Assembly (NCBI GenBank): GCA_024449915.1
Contig: JAMZAV010003172.1
Location: forward strand, 62,001 to 126,000
DNA: 64,000 bases
From: Sweltsa coloradensis
Lineage: Eukaryota; Arthropoda; Insecta; Plecoptera; Chloroperlidae
Direction: 5' to 3'
Part shown: in pieces, positions 1-12,060 of the stretch
Layout: every line of letters begins with the position of its first letter
Position numbering within the stretch: the first letter of the stretch is position 1
Notes under the pieces: generated by a model
Told to the model about the DNA's origin: nothing
Databases searched by the model: none
What the model saw: the letters and a program-made list of their open reading frames with translations, nothing else
Program-made: the position numbers and the translations under genes

Positions 1-902
1 TTAAACCTTTGGATTTTAATTTCCTGTTCATAAAACTCTATTCAGAACATGTGTGTATTTTTTGCAATCAGTAATAATAATATTATCAAAACAGAATATG
101 AATCGGATATTTTACTAAGACGAGTATAAACGGATTAACCTCGGACTATACTTAATCTACAGATGAATGTGGCAACTTACGAACTTTGCGCTTCTACTGA
201 GTTGATGTACTTACGGGGTATTTTCCGGTGAGGGCTCTGAAAGCAAAGAAAAGTTGCAATCAGATTCACATCTAACAATTAGTACATTCTATGTGGTTGA
301 CATGCACATCGTTAGCAACTGTGTAGGAAAATGCTACCTACTTAAAGATGTATCAGAATATTTATTTGTCTTGTTGCAATATAAAGTGTGTTTAATTATA
401 GGCATACAAAACTTTAACTTTCTTACTATGTACTGGAAATCTCAAAATACGTTAAACTCTCTAAGAGTTTGTGTTTAAAGTACAAAACATCAATAAATAC
501 AAGTTAAAGTCACCACTTAGTACTGATTCGCTGCTAAGCCAAGTGTTGGAAATATTTTTGTTGAGATTTTTAATGTGTGCTTCACTAAGTCCCAAGGGAC
601 ACCACATACAGTGTTTTAAGTTTAACAGAAGTGCTCATTGCACGGTAGGCTACACTTTCAGTGTACCCGGTGTAACCCTCTCCTGTTCACTAGATAGGGC
701 ATTGGGTTCTAAGATAGGAAGGTCTGTTAGGACTCAGTTCCAACACTTTTTTATGACTGAGAAAAACGATGGAAAACCTTTGACAGTCGGTGATTGTAAT
801 TGAACCAGTGACCTCCGGGTTAAGTGTCTACTAATAGTATGTTCTGTTGCCTCGTATATTGAGTGTGCGTATCGCTTATGTAGTTCAAGTAAGTGTACTT
901 AC
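1..902. other. Troponin T intron, left edge
   Basis: AT-rich sequence downstream of the last visible troponin T exon. No coding continuation is seen. Around 785-800 the minus strand has a degenerate tRNA B-box-like motif, suggesting a SINE relic. Confidence 0.5.
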
Positions 903-973
903 TCAGGGTCGAGACCCTTCTTGAGAGCTTTGTGTCGGAGCTGTTGCTTCTGCCTTTCCTTCAACTCTTTCAA
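903..973 (-). CDS. TnT: Troponin T exon, LKELKERQKQQLRHKAL...
   Basis: Acceptor ttgttgtag, 71 bases, donor gtaagt. Encodes LKELKERQKQQLRHKALKKG followed by LDP and two bases of a Glu codon (phase 2). The family continues with (E)ALTG..., which is not found in bases 1-902 of this strand, so the next exon is outside the window. Confidence 0.93.
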
Positions 974-3900
974 CTACAACAACAAAAGACACACCAGTTA
1001 GTTAGGCGGCACCACCTCAGAGAGCGAGAGAGACAGTAAGATAAGATGTGTCTCTTACGTCGTAGTCCTGTCTCTTCTGCCTCTCTTCCAAGTCGTACTT
1101 CTCTGTCTCAAGCTTGACGATGGCGTCCCAAAGCTCGGTGGCCTTCAACTTCAACTTGTCGAGGGAGAAGTTCTCGATCGCCAAGGGCTTGATACGGAAG
1201 CTAAGGGAGATCTTCTTCTCTTCTTCTAACTGTTCCTTTGTCTTGTTTCGCTCAAGTTGGGCGTTGGAGAGGTTCAACTGGAACAGAATTACCAATATTA
1301 AAACTTTAAAATCTTGATAACAGAACAAAATTATTTTATTTTATCTTAAAATTTAGTTTAATACGACGACCCGGCACCTCCACCAAAATAGTAATTTCTA
1401 CAACTATAATAATATAATGTACAAAAGAGCACACTATTATGAGTATTTCATGACTCAATTCTGGTATTCACCGTTTTACTGACGAAAGCTTTTCAAAACT
1501 CTCAGTAGGTATTTTTGGAGTCAGGGTTTGAAGTACAACCTCCTGCGTGTAATGCGATAGCTACCTCATTGGTGTAATTTAATGTTCATATCATTCTGGA
1601 TCACATTAATGAACCAAATATATACTAACACCACTATTATTTTAACCTAATATGGATATATAACAATCCCTTGAATAGAACCATTGTGGTCGAGGTTATA
1701 CTTCGTAGTTAGAAAATGATTTGATTAAAGTGACAATGACCGAATCAGAGGTGTAAATAATTAGTATAATCGGATTGAACACTAAACAGCCCTAAGTGTT
1801 TCCTTCATCATTGAAAGGTGAATAGAAGTAGTTTCTCACCCCGCCGGATTCCTTCTTGTTGATGGTAAAGTTGGGACCCTGCTTCTTGCTCTGGTCCTTG
1901 AGGGCCTGCATCATCGCTTGTCTCTTGCGCTCTGCCTCCTCCAGACGACGCCTCTTCTCCTCGATGTCTTTCTGTTTCTTCTCCTCAACCTCTCGCACTC
2001 TCCTCTCCTCCTCTTCCTTCTTGCGCTCAATCATCCTCTTCTCCTCGTCCGCTCGCATAACCTACAGGACAAACCAGAGTGCATGTGAGTGCTACGTCAT
2101 GGTACAAGGTATCACAGGTTAGGCCAAATTTATTATAAGAAGAAAAAAAGAAGTTTAAAAAAAATATCAAACAAATTTTTGGGGAAAAAATATGTTCTGT
2201 ACTTTCTTTATAATTGGGATACATTTTGGTTTAACACACATGTCTAAATGAATCAAAAATCGGGAAAATGGTTTGGGGGCAAGATAAATAGGGTTGTACT
2301 GTTTAGTTAGGTTGTTTGTTAGTGCTCTCCCCCCGTATGGGCCCGGGGTAGAACTTGAACCAAGAGCATGCAAACAGACATGGGTCCATCTCACAACCAT
2401 CCCACGGCTTGACTAGTGAAGATGGGAGTATAGTTTACTTTCCGAAACTAGAGGCGAGCTCTGGACGTTTCTCTTCCCCTTCTTATTTCCTTAACTCCTT
2501 GACATGCAACGTGGGTGTCCAGTTTCTGATTCTGTATCGGGGTGTCTGTTATCTCGAGTCTCCCTATTAGATGGTATCGTTGTTTCGTACTGATAAGATG
2601 TTATATGATATGCTAATGACTTATACACTAATGACGTACTAATTTGTGTAATTTGCTTGGTATATTAATTAGTTCGTTCTTGTATACGGGCTATTGGTGT
2701 TCGTAGTTGATTGTTATTGTTGTTTAGGGTAGGGTAGGATCGCACCTTTCGCCACCTTTCGCTTGGACTGCTTCTCCTTGAGTTTCTTGAGGTCATCTTC
2801 CTCCTTCGAGCGCTGTTTGCGCCACTCAGCGATGTACTCCTTCAACTGCTCATCAAGGTCAGACTTCTTCTGTTCTTGACGCTGGAACATAATCGAATCT
2901 CGTTTAATGTTGAGACAAACTCTTTGTTGCGTTGTATTTGCGATTAAGTAAGATGTATTGTTTTGATTGTTTAATTACTAAAACTTTATTCAACGTTCAA
3001 AAAATGTATGTGAAAGCAATATCAATATTTATATAAAAATGTGAAAATTCAAAATTCGTTATCACAATATTTACTGACAATCTAACTAGGCCTAATGAAA
3101 TAAATTATGCTAAGAGACAGTAAAAGTCTACATTATAATTGAATGAGATTTAATAGGAAACCATAAACTATCCGCAATGGTTTAGTATTTGCTATCAGCA
3201 TGCGTCTTATTGCGCGTCAGTCACAACAACTTTGGCATCTCAAATGGAAACCCTTGTGGGTAAAACCATAACGTCTTGTGTTTGTTTTTGTATTGTACGA
3301 CAATGTGATCGCAATGTTTAAATAGTTTATTTGTGTATTTCAATCAATATTAAATTATTTACCTTGATGAATTCGGGGTCCCCCTTAGCTTCAACATCAC
3401 CTCTAGAATCAAAAATCTTGTGTCAAAATCATGGAATTATCAAATGTTGAAATATTTCAATTTGTCGAGTAATATAAAGTGATAGAAAAGTTGCGTTTAT
3501 TGATTTATAAGTAGCCAAAACAGCCGCCATATTGAATGTCTATAACGGTGTCAAGACTCTTGAATGATGTTCCTGTTCACTATAATTGACTCTGAAGTCT
3601 GGTATTATGGTGGTATAGAATATCACTTCAATATTTTCTAAATGGTGTGCAGAACTTGTTCTGGCACAATTAAATAAAAATTGAGCACTGTAGTATATAT
3701 CAGTACCTATGAGCATTAGTTCCATTATGTGAAACAAATATCTGAATAAGACAAAATATATTATCCAAGATAGAAAAATGCTACTGTGTTATTGGAAGAT
3801 TTTAATTTTTTTACTGAAAAAGTAAAAATAGGTATGGACTATTAATATTACATTAACAATCAACATTGTACTAGGACAAACACAAAAAGCTTCAAATCTC

Positions 3901-6900
3901 AGCCAAAAATAAAATAACATTGTTAATGACAAAAATAATCAAATTTTAAAAGAATAAGGATGAACAGAATGTATGTTTTTGTGTGAAATCATGCACCAGT
4001 ATCTGTATATGAAAACAAACACGGTATATTCGGAGAAATAATTGTTGGGTGAAAACGATCCTGGAAACTGGAATATGAGATTGAGGAGAAATATATTCAA
4101 GAACATGAACATAACATGCGAGACACTTCTGCTGGGGTCTCCGTGGTAGCACATTGTTACGACCAGAAGTGCAGGGGGGTGTAGTAGCAATATTGTGCAA
4201 TCGGGGAATCAGTAACCACTTTGATCCAGTGTGTGCATGGTTGGGGCAATGATTTACATTTCACGTTGTGTCCAGAAATAATAGTGACATGTTCAAACAT
4301 TGGAGGAAAGGACTAAACTGATTTTGAAGTGTGGAGAAAGATTTGACAGGGCTTAACAATGTAATTTGGTGGATAAAGTAAATATTTAATGTCGAGTGTA
4401 AATTTATGAGGTATAAATGCAAAAGTATCAGTGAACTATACAAATAATTAATCTGGGTGCAAATTGTTTCCTGTTCACGTTGAGTAAAGCCAAGTCAACT
4501 GAGTAACAAGGTTTTACTGTAGCTTTACACTTAATGCTCATCTGAACGCGTATCATGTATGATTGAGTTACACATACTACCTTTTAGCCTGTTTGACATG
4601 AGCTTATGCATGAATTAGTTTTAGAAACAATTCAATTGCTAATATGCTAGTAGCTAGTATGTTCATTAAATATGAAAATGTTTTCTTTTGAAAGTATTTT
4701 GCAACGGAAATATTTTAAAACAATAGTGATTTTTTGTTGTTGTAAACTGTCAATTAGCTATGCATGATCTTGTTACATTTCTTTTACAAATCAGCTAAGT
4801 CATATACATAGCTGCTGAAAGAAATAATAATTTTGCAACCTCACGTTTACTATAAGCAGATACTAGTTGTTCTGGTCAATGCTTACACTCCACTTGTTTA
4901 TTTCCAGTCATGAAACAATCAAATGTAATTCAACGCATTGAGTTAGCTAGGTGCAGTCTGTAACTATGCCATGTTCTTCTTGTGTTCATGCTTCGAAAGA
5001 GATGCTCACGTTAGGGGGAGGGGGTTAGTTACATAACACTAATAACAGTGACGATCCGCAGCCCACGGCCACACTGACACTTACATAATAGATTGCCTCG
5101 GCCTAAAAAGAAAAAAGAAATAAAAACAGGTGAAAAATTGATGTGGGGTTAATTTGAAGGTTAGCATTATTAAATTGCATAATACAATAAAAGCTAATAG
5201 GTATTTCAAAAAATAAAATCTCATCTAAGTAAAATCTACACTTTGGCCATTGAAAAAATGTAATAAAATTCAGTTATAACTACAATACAAAGTTGTCTAC
5301 TTTACAAATTGATAGTTATGGTGCTTAATAAGTGCAAAGTATCATGCAAACAACTTTACAAGACGGAAGCTTACCACAAATGTGTTCAATAAAGTTAATT
5401 CTAGTTCTACGCGATTGCTGAGTTGTAAGAGAAGCAAGGGTCCTTGACAGCATGGGATTTTCTAACTAGTACTTGGGGTTTTGAAACAAATCCTTGAATG
5501 TAGTGATTAATTCTTGCCATAGTAGGCTGTGTAGAAAACCTGATTGACTTGATACCTTAAGTATACCATGTAGCAATAAACACGCTGAAAATAATTGGCT
5601 AACACTATTAGTGGCAGCAATTAGGGTGAGTGTAGAGGAACAGATAACATTGAGGAAGTAGTACGTACACAGTACACATACATCACTTCTTAAGAGAGTC
5701 AAGCCAGCATTCAACACCCATCCATCCACTCTACGCACACATCGCTCGTGCACTGTTCTGTGATTGTAGCCAAACTTTAGTCACGCTGTATCATTCACAT
5801 CAGTTTACGAGGAAATTAAATAGTTTCACAACGAAAACCTCTTTGATAGGTCACTAATTACTTAAAGGTCCGACTATTTGACAATTTGTATTAAACAACC
5901 TTTTTTGTTTTTGTTTTCTTAACTTTTAACACAAAAGCAATCAATACAATAAAAATAAAGTAATACAAATAAAAGCAATTACATGAAGACAAGGCGAGTA
6001 AGGTGAATCTGCAATCAATGAATTTGATTTAATATTCAATAGTATTTTCTGATTTTGTACACTCACACTGTAGGATCATCTGAACCACGCATCCACGCTC
6101 AGACAAAGAGTTATGTTTAATATTTGTTTTCCAAACAATAAATATAAAACAACAGCACATAGTTTACAGGAGAAAATTAATTTGTAGCAAAACATGAATA
6201 ATTAAGGTGGGTCTGCATTCAACGACCAGTGTCTGCCAACCGCTGAGACTGGTGGCAAACCTGCGTTCTGGAAATGGAACGAACACGTTGTTAGTAACAG
6301 TATGGGTTGGTTGGTATCTCTGTGAGTCTCCGGGTGTGTGGTCCCCTGTCTGTAAGAGTATTGTGCTGTCAATGAGTGTCTAACTACGCAGCGACCGACG
6401 CAGACTGCCACCCGGTCAGAAGGTGGGCTGAAAGTGTGTGAGAGAGAGAGAGATAAGAAGACAAAGGAGGGAGATAAGAAAGCCAGCGGAGAAACAACAC
6501 AGTAACAAACGAACAAAAACGTTACGCGTCAGGTTTCAAGGCAAAAAAATTGCTCGGCAGGCTCACAAAAATCCATCCAAAAATGACAAGTTAAAAAATT
6601 AAAGGTCCAAATAGAGCGAACAATATTTTCGCTAGATGTTTTTCGTTTGAAATATTATATGAGGCCAATTATTTAAAGACGAAATTAGTCGGCCCAGCTG
6701 AAAGAAATAAGCTGAAGTAAGCCAAACCAACACCAGCAACATTAAAACACTTCCATTAAAAAAGGTTATAGAAACAATAGATGTTTTGTTATAAAAAAAG
6801 ACATAAAAATTGTTAAATGTAAGACTGAGTGTCAGCATTGGAGGTGAAATGAAAACCGTGCGGACATGACATGACATGGAAGTAAAGCCGCGGTGAGCTT

Positions 6901-9900
6901 GAGTTTTGCTTGAGCTTGAGGCTTGACCTGGCAAGGCAATGCGTCACTTACTCTTTCCTCGCCTCCGGTTGCTTTCTGTTTTAGAGTAGAGATGGCATGG
7001 GGGCAAAAAGGAAAACAATATATCAAATCATGTTTTGCAATAAAGAAGAGTATCCAAAATTATTGTAAACTAATATTAAAATGAGTGGGCATTAACAATT
7101 TGCATTTTTAACACATTAGTTTAGTTAAATAATATAATGGATGTATATTACATTTTAGGGATCTGATTTAATAGGTTTAGTTTTATATTTGGTTAAACAT
7201 TGTATTTACGTTTAATCCGGAAATGTATGTTGCCTACTTAAGATAACTTTTAAGTACTTGTTAATTAGAGTTCATGGAATGGTATGCTAATTAAGAATGC
7301 CCACTCATTGGTTGTTATATACTATAGCACTAATATCTACATTTACTAACTAATGGTTTCTAAACTACTAAACTAGTATTGTTACTTAGTATGGCTCCAC
7401 CCATCAATGTCACTGCTTTTTGTCAAATTTACTCCCTGAAATTTGTAAAAAAAATGTTAATTTCAAACTACAACAATTTCTGAAAAATTAGCCAATTCTA
7501 CCTGAATCCACACACTCACCCAATTGCCAAATTAAATCAGTAAGCCAATTAATAAAACAATAATACTAAATGACTAATACTTTAAGTAATAAAACAAAGC
7601 AGAGTACAGTACTGATGAAAGTAGCTCTAAGTCTAGGCGAACTTGTGAACAGGATAAGTTCGGGTAAAATTGCAAAAAATGAAGTGAAGAATGTATTGAA
7701 TGTCAACTTACTGAAAATGTGTTAAATATAATTAAATATTTGAATCATCATGAAATGTTCATACAATATTTCAAAAGTATTGTTCAAATTGTCTACTTAA
7801 AGTGTACACCTACTCTTTTAAATTAGCTACGTATGCCTGCCAAAGGTTCATTCTTACAAGGGCACACAAATATAAATCAATCAATTCAAAATGTATTGGA
7901 AAATAAAATAAACTGACATGAACTGAACCTATATGATTAAGTTTATAAAATAACAACTTATTGAGCTCACAAGTATTGTAATATGTTGCTAGCACATTTA
8001 CTGAATTTAATCATGCTCTGTTATTGTTATCCACTAAAACAAGTATAATAACTGGCTCAGGTCGGCCTTTCATTCAGAATACCAATGTAAAACTATTCAA
8101 ATTCAAAGTAACATCAGAGTATGAATTGATTTTGAATTCAAAATAATACATATCAAAATGTGTATGTAATTATAATGTTTATACTTTCTCCAACTATCCT
8201 ATGCAAATAACCTAACACTTATTTATATATTATTCAAGTTGTGTTTTAACATTACGCTTATCTCTATTTGCTTTGCAGTCGGAGCTTGGAAATCAGTGAG
8301 ACGATAGAAAAGAGCTGTACTTACTTCCTGCAACAGAGAAACAAACGGGGTAGATATTTTGTTTCGTAGCGAGCGGATTATAATTGCATTGATTATTAAT
8401 AATGAAGCTAACTTACACCTCGACCTCCTCCTCCTCCTCACTGAAACACAACAGAAGAAATAATATATTAGTGGCTTGTAAACATGTGACAACACACATA
8501 CATTGGGGCGTCAACTACGCGTTTGGTTGACAAACATAAATTTAAGATATGAATAGTTTCGTACAAGGTGAAAGTAATTTTGGGATGATTTCGTTTTTTT
8601 CCTACTTCTTTTTACAGATCAATGACATAGCACCCTTAGCTATCAATGTTTAATATTAGGAATATTATTCATGATACAATATTTTGTGTTCATTGTTTGT
8701 AGTTTTATTTGTATTGCATGACTCACAACTAAAACATTACCTCTGATTTTTGTATTATAAGAAATAAATGTTTTTGTTGTAAACCTGCCAGGACAATCTA
8801 ACTAGCTATCATAGAGTGTGACTGTGAGGACGATTGGAAGGGATTGTCCAAGATATATTTTGTACCACTGAACTCCAGTCATTGTGTTTTGACCGAGAAA
8901 AACCTTTGGGAAATTAATAAGTCATGATTATCGGTGGATGGGATTCAGCCTTAATTTTGCCAGCAAAAATAAAACTTGTATCAATCAATCAATCTCTATC
9001 CCTACCTCCGAGACATCTCTATGCGTTACACTGGGTTTGAGTTTCACAAGTCGGTTGACATCTATCACAAACGCTAGCTATGAATAACTTTACATGTTCA
9101 TGTTTCATATTGAATGCAATGTTAGTTAAACAGCCACGAGCACTTATTTCAAATGTACATTTTTTATTTAAATAAAATCCTTCGCGAAACATTAGGCCTG
9201 CTCGAAAAACAAAGTTTTTCACTAAATAGTGTTTAAAAAAGTACAATTGGTATATAATTCATCAAAAATAGAAAAAGGGGAAAAAATAACATAACACAAT
9301 AGAAAAGATTCTATGGATCAGAAGATATAGAACAGAGATATACATAACTAAAAAATTGAGCTAAAAATAGAAACTCATGAGTTAGAGCTAAGTGGGCACG
9401 TTATATCACACTTTTACTTACACTTGTTCACTTATTTAAATGCAATACCCTCATACTCGTAAGTGATTGGTTAATTTTGAAATGAGATTGAACAGTGTCG
9501 GCTATGTTTCATATAGAATTTGTTTTGTTGTTCATTTAAAAGTAGCCTAAACAATCTAATTTGGTGACAATAATTATTCAATATGCATTGTCTATCTCTC
9601 TGTTATAAGTATTATGTGCGTACAAGTTACTTGCAGTTCTGTATGATTCTTGTATGTGAGAAGAAGGCGCTTTAAATTACACGATCATACATTATTAATG
9701 GTATTTTAAAAAAACTCATTATCCTATTAAAATAATTTATTGGCCCGGGACAAGAAAATTGTTTTTTAAGAAAGTAGTGGCCTTGGTAAAAGTTTTTAAT
9801 TTACGTTTTATTTATTACTATCGTTGTGTTCATTTAATGTTAATTAAAAATTTATTATAAAATTATAAAATGTGTTGCATTGATTATATTTAAATCAAAT

Positions 9901-10167
9901 TTCAATAGATAATACTATTAACTATTGCACAGCAATAACTGTATTAAAATCAAATTAGAATATCAAGTAGAATATAATAATTTGTTTGAAGTAATCTTCC
10001 AGTTGTATGGCTAATAGTTGTGACACGTTGCATTGTTGTTCGCTTGCCTCTAGTGGCATAAGATGTATGCTAGGTGTGTGACATGTGACCTTGTACTAGG
10101 AGTGTAATAAGTAAGAAAGTAAGTAAAGGTGGAATACTCACGAGTAGACGTCTTCATCATCAGACAT
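903..10167 (-). CDS. TnT: Troponin T gene (coding span, 3' end outside window)
   Basis: Troponin T is the tropomyosin-binding subunit of the troponin complex on sarcomeric thin filaments; it transmits calcium-dependent regulation of contraction. Reading the minus strand through consensus splice sites joins exons 10142-10187, 8417-8440, (8325-8327), (6952-6975), (5085-5102), 3363-3402, 2756-2881, 1840-2061, 1059-1277 and 903-973. The product starts MSDDEDVYS, has an acidic Glu run, then GDPEFIKRQ, a long charged coiled coil, the arthropod NFTI segment, and the highly conserved block ending DYDLKELKERQKQQLRHKAL. All exon phases agree. The open frame stops at 903 with a phase-2 donor, so the remaining C-terminal third, including the usual acidic tail, is beyond the left edge. 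Family assignment is strong; orthology to insect upheld is inferred from motif identity. Confidence 0.95.
1059..1277 (-). CDS. TnT: Troponin T exon, core tropomyosin/TnC-binding block
   Basis: Acceptor attctgttccag, 219 bases (73 codons), donor gtaaga. Encodes LNLSNAQLERNKTKEQ, EEEKKISLSFRIKPLAIENF and WDAIVKLETEKYDLEERQKR through QDYD. This block is nearly invariant in arthropod troponin T. Insects often have two mutually exclusive versions of a late exon; I see only this one within 903-1840. Confidence 0.95.
1840..2061 (-). CDS. TnT: Troponin T exon, central coiled coil to NFTI
   Basis: Acceptor gtcctgtag, 222 bases (74 codons, phase 0 to 0), donor gtgaga. Encodes VMRADEEKRMIERKKEEEER, a long Glu/Lys/Arg coiled coil (RRLEEAERKRQAMMQ) and the arthropod signature KKQGPNFTINKKESGG. 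The ATG at its start is internal and not a translation start. Confidence 0.95.
2290..2545. repeat. Dispersed repeat, copy 1 (also at 21560-21790)
   Basis: Shares segments with 21560-21790: the string cccggggtagaa, then a diverged tract, then a block with cccgaa/ccgaaactagaggc and ctctccccttc. It lies in the troponin T intron between the exons at 1840 and 2756. Probably an old SINE-like sequence. Confidence 0.45.
2756..2881 (-). CDS. TnT: Troponin T exon, RQEQKKSDLDEQ...
   Basis: Acceptor atgttccag and 126 bases (42 codons, phase 0 to 0) encoding RQEQKKSDLDEQLKEYIAEW and the following basic and acidic coiled coil to KQSKRK. The donor gtggcg is weak, but a nearby better-looking gtgcga would break the frame, and the join to VMRADEEKR reproduces the conserved KRKVxRAEEE junction of the family. 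Confidence 0.92.
3363..3402 (-). CDS. TnT: Troponin T exon, GDVEAKGDPEFIK
   Basis: Acceptor ttgattctag, 40 coding bases, donor gtaaat. Encodes GDVEAKGDPEFIK; the GDPEFIK segment is a conserved arthropod troponin T motif that begins the tropomyosin-binding region. Enters in phase 2 and leaves in phase 0. Confidence 0.92.
5085..5102 (-). CDS. Candidate 18-nt troponin T microexon (PRQSII)
   Basis: A strong polypyrimidine acceptor (ttctttttag) precedes 18 bases and a gtaagt donor on the minus strand. In phase 2 it reads (E/V)-P-R-Q-S-I-I, joining directly to GDVEAKGDPEFIK of the next exon. The length is a multiple of three, so inclusion or skipping leaves the frame intact, as expected for the alternatively spliced N-terminal region. 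Confidence 0.6.
6952..6975 (-). CDS. Candidate 24-nt troponin T microexon (KQPEARK)
   Basis: On the minus strand the acceptor ctaaaacag is followed by 24 bases and the donor gtaagt. In the incoming phase 2 it reads K-Q-P-E-A-R-K plus two bases of a Glu codon and leaves in phase 2. The charged, Pro-containing peptide resembles the variable N-terminal cassette of insect troponin T. Its acceptor has a weaker pyrimidine tract than its neighbours. Probably alternatively spliced. Confidence 0.5.
8325..8327 (-). CDS. Candidate 3-nt troponin T microexon (GAA)
   Basis: The minus strand reads a pyrimidine-rich acceptor ending ctctgttgcag, the three bases GAA, then the strong donor gtaagt. Three bases keep the phase-2 frame and would add one Lys. 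The flanking splice signals are as good as those of the certain exons, but an exon this short could also be a chance juxtaposition or a recursive splice site. Confidence 0.35.
8417..8440 (-). CDS. TnT: Troponin T acidic N-terminal microexon (24 nt)
   Basis: Acceptor tgtgtttcag, 24 coding bases giving S-EEEEE-VE-V(partial), donor gtaagt. Incoming and outgoing phases are both 2. The Glu run is the hypervariable acidic N-terminus of troponin T. Using the stronger gtaagt donor two bases downstream of an alternative gtgtaa keeps the frame into all later exons. Confidence 0.85.
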
Positions 10168-10187
10168 GATGGAGCTGGTTTAGAGAG
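10142..10187 (-). CDS. TnT: Troponin T start-codon exon
   Basis: The acceptor ctcattccag precedes 20 bases of 5' UTR and then the ATG at 10167-10165. The exon encodes MSDDEDVY plus two bases of a Ser codon and ends at a gtgagt donor (phase 2). MSDD-E start peptides are typical of arthropod troponin T. This start is chosen because it is the first ATG after a strong acceptor and its frame runs on through every downstream exon. Confidence 0.9.
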
Positions 10188-11819
10188 CTGGAATGAGAAA
10201 GCCAAGTCAGCCACTGAGCAGTAGGGTCTACTTAGCAGGGTGGCCATTGACCATACACTCTGTGGTTTACTAGCTGGACGTAGAAGTAGTTTAAGATGCA
10301 TTTTAAAACATTGCAAACAATAAGTTATGTATTGATTACATTATAGCTAAGATACGTCGTTCAAGTCATGTACTCCGTGCACACGTTTCGTGTAATTTAA
10401 ACATTTTTAAACATAGTTTTCGTATTATTATCCATAAGATGTATCCGTCTATACATTTATTGGTTAAAAAATGCATGCTTAAAATACCTCATTGATGATT
10501 ATATTATATTCCTATATATTATGCACCCATATATTATTGTGGCATTGTTCCAATGTGTATAAACCCAAGTGTTTGATTACTATTATGAAAATAGAATAGA
10601 TTACAGTCGTGTAATGTAAACATTAGAGCTATTTTTGTATTTTTAACCTTTTGGGTATTTTTATTGCTTTGCATGCTTAAAATACTAAACGTCTCCAAAT
10701 AATTCCGACACCTATGGGTTATGTCGTTGTGCCAACGTGTAGACACCCAAGTACTATATTATAGACGACAGCTGTTTATCCAATTCACACGAACCCTGTT
10801 TGACAATCAGTTGTGCGTTGCGATATCAAGTGTCATCGTATTGTGTGAATATGTCACTTTGTCATCGTATCCCAGGTCGATTACCAGTAAAGTGTGTGAA
10901 TATACCGTATCGCTGTATCGATTGACGTTATCGTCAGAAGTATCGGGAAAAATATCGGTTAGGCCTACTATGGCTGATGTTACAAATATTTACAACTCTT
11001 AAATTCTCCCAACTAAGCAAATGTAAGCTAGATGAATCAACGCATTGTCTAACCATGGATTTACAAGGGTCTAGTCTAACCATAGTCTTATCTATAAACG
11101 CATTCATTGCACTTCTAATGTCTAGTTTGATTTTCAAGCTACTGGAATCATTTTATTATTCATTACAGTCTTGTCATACAAGCTCGGGTTTCTTGAATAT
11201 ATTGTCCAGATATCACCTTGATATAGCCTAAATATAAACAGCCATATTGCATTGACAGCATGAAGGAACTTTAAAACATATCCCTACTTGAAATTCGTTA
11301 ATGTTTTTGACTTTCAAGTACGAAGATAATTCACCAGACAAAAAAATTAATATTGATAATGAACCTTTAGTCCTTGGAATCAATTTTCAAAATTAGCTTT
11401 ATATTCAATAAATTATTTGTCAATAATTAAAAAATAATGTCAAACTAACGGGTTTACGAAATATTACGCACGTGTTTGCTTTTGGCACATCAACAACCAC
11501 TGATCTCTGATTCCCTATTATGCAGGTGGAGAATTCCTCCCCCCCCCCCTCCCCCCCCCCTCCACTCACCAAGAACGACCTTCGAGAAAAACAATTTCAT
11601 GTATTTTTTGTTTCTGTGCTCGTATTGTTAAATATTCATACTATTTTTTTCATTTTTTGGGGGATTTTGGATGACTGGTAAAATATATCATTTCAATTAA
11701 AATTATTTGAATACAACTCCCAGTCCCCTATGACAATTGACAATTAGATAATATCCATGACAACATTTTATTGACATTACTTCACACATTTCTGCAATAT
11801 CCTAGTTTTTTTCTCCACC

Positions 11820-12060
11820 TCGGCGCTTCCTATGCTCCCGTATTGAGGGCGTGCGTGCGCTCTTGGGCAGACGGCCAGGCGAAATATAGCCCCTCGCCGC
11901 GCTTAGAAACGCGATCCTTGTCTATAAACGTCGGTGGCGGCTGGACTCGCCGCCTCCTAAGTTGGCCCTAGATCCTAGAGACACGGTGAGTGACGTCACG
12001 GACCCGTGTGACGTGATCACTGGGAAGCTACGCCTTTCACTTGGAACTAACACCGTCGAA
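11820..12060. promoter_or_regulatory. GC-rich island with CRE and TATA-like motifs
   Basis: A GC-rich patch inside AT-rich DNA, within the presumed first troponin T intron. It holds TATAAA on the plus strand (11923-11928), GAAATATAGC (11881-11890; minus-strand TATA/MEF2-like), a perfect palindromic CRE TGACGTCA (11991-11998) and a plus-strand donor-like ggtgagt (11985-11991). It could be an alternative promoter or intronic muscle enhancer. No product is recognisable. Confidence 0.3.

Larger units (their letters stand above)
3403..10141. other. Troponin T N-terminal introns
   Basis: Apart from the listed microexons, this is AT-rich intronic DNA with no open frame resembling a protein. A short GA run lies at 6440-6452. 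Long introns around tiny N-terminal exons are usual where troponin T is alternatively spliced. Confidence 0.6.

Noticed and set aside
1..902. Search for the next troponin T exon (EALTG...PPKIQ)
   Set aside because: No minus-strand frame with these motifs; the exon must lie beyond the left edge.
1114..2122. Plus-strand Ser/Phe-rich frames opposite troponin T exons
   Set aside because: Antisense shadows of Glu/Lys-rich coding sequence.
8223..8330. Extension of the GAA microexon into the following open frame
   Set aside because: In the incoming phase 2 the extended reading hits a stop at the second codon, so only the 3-nt form is compatible.
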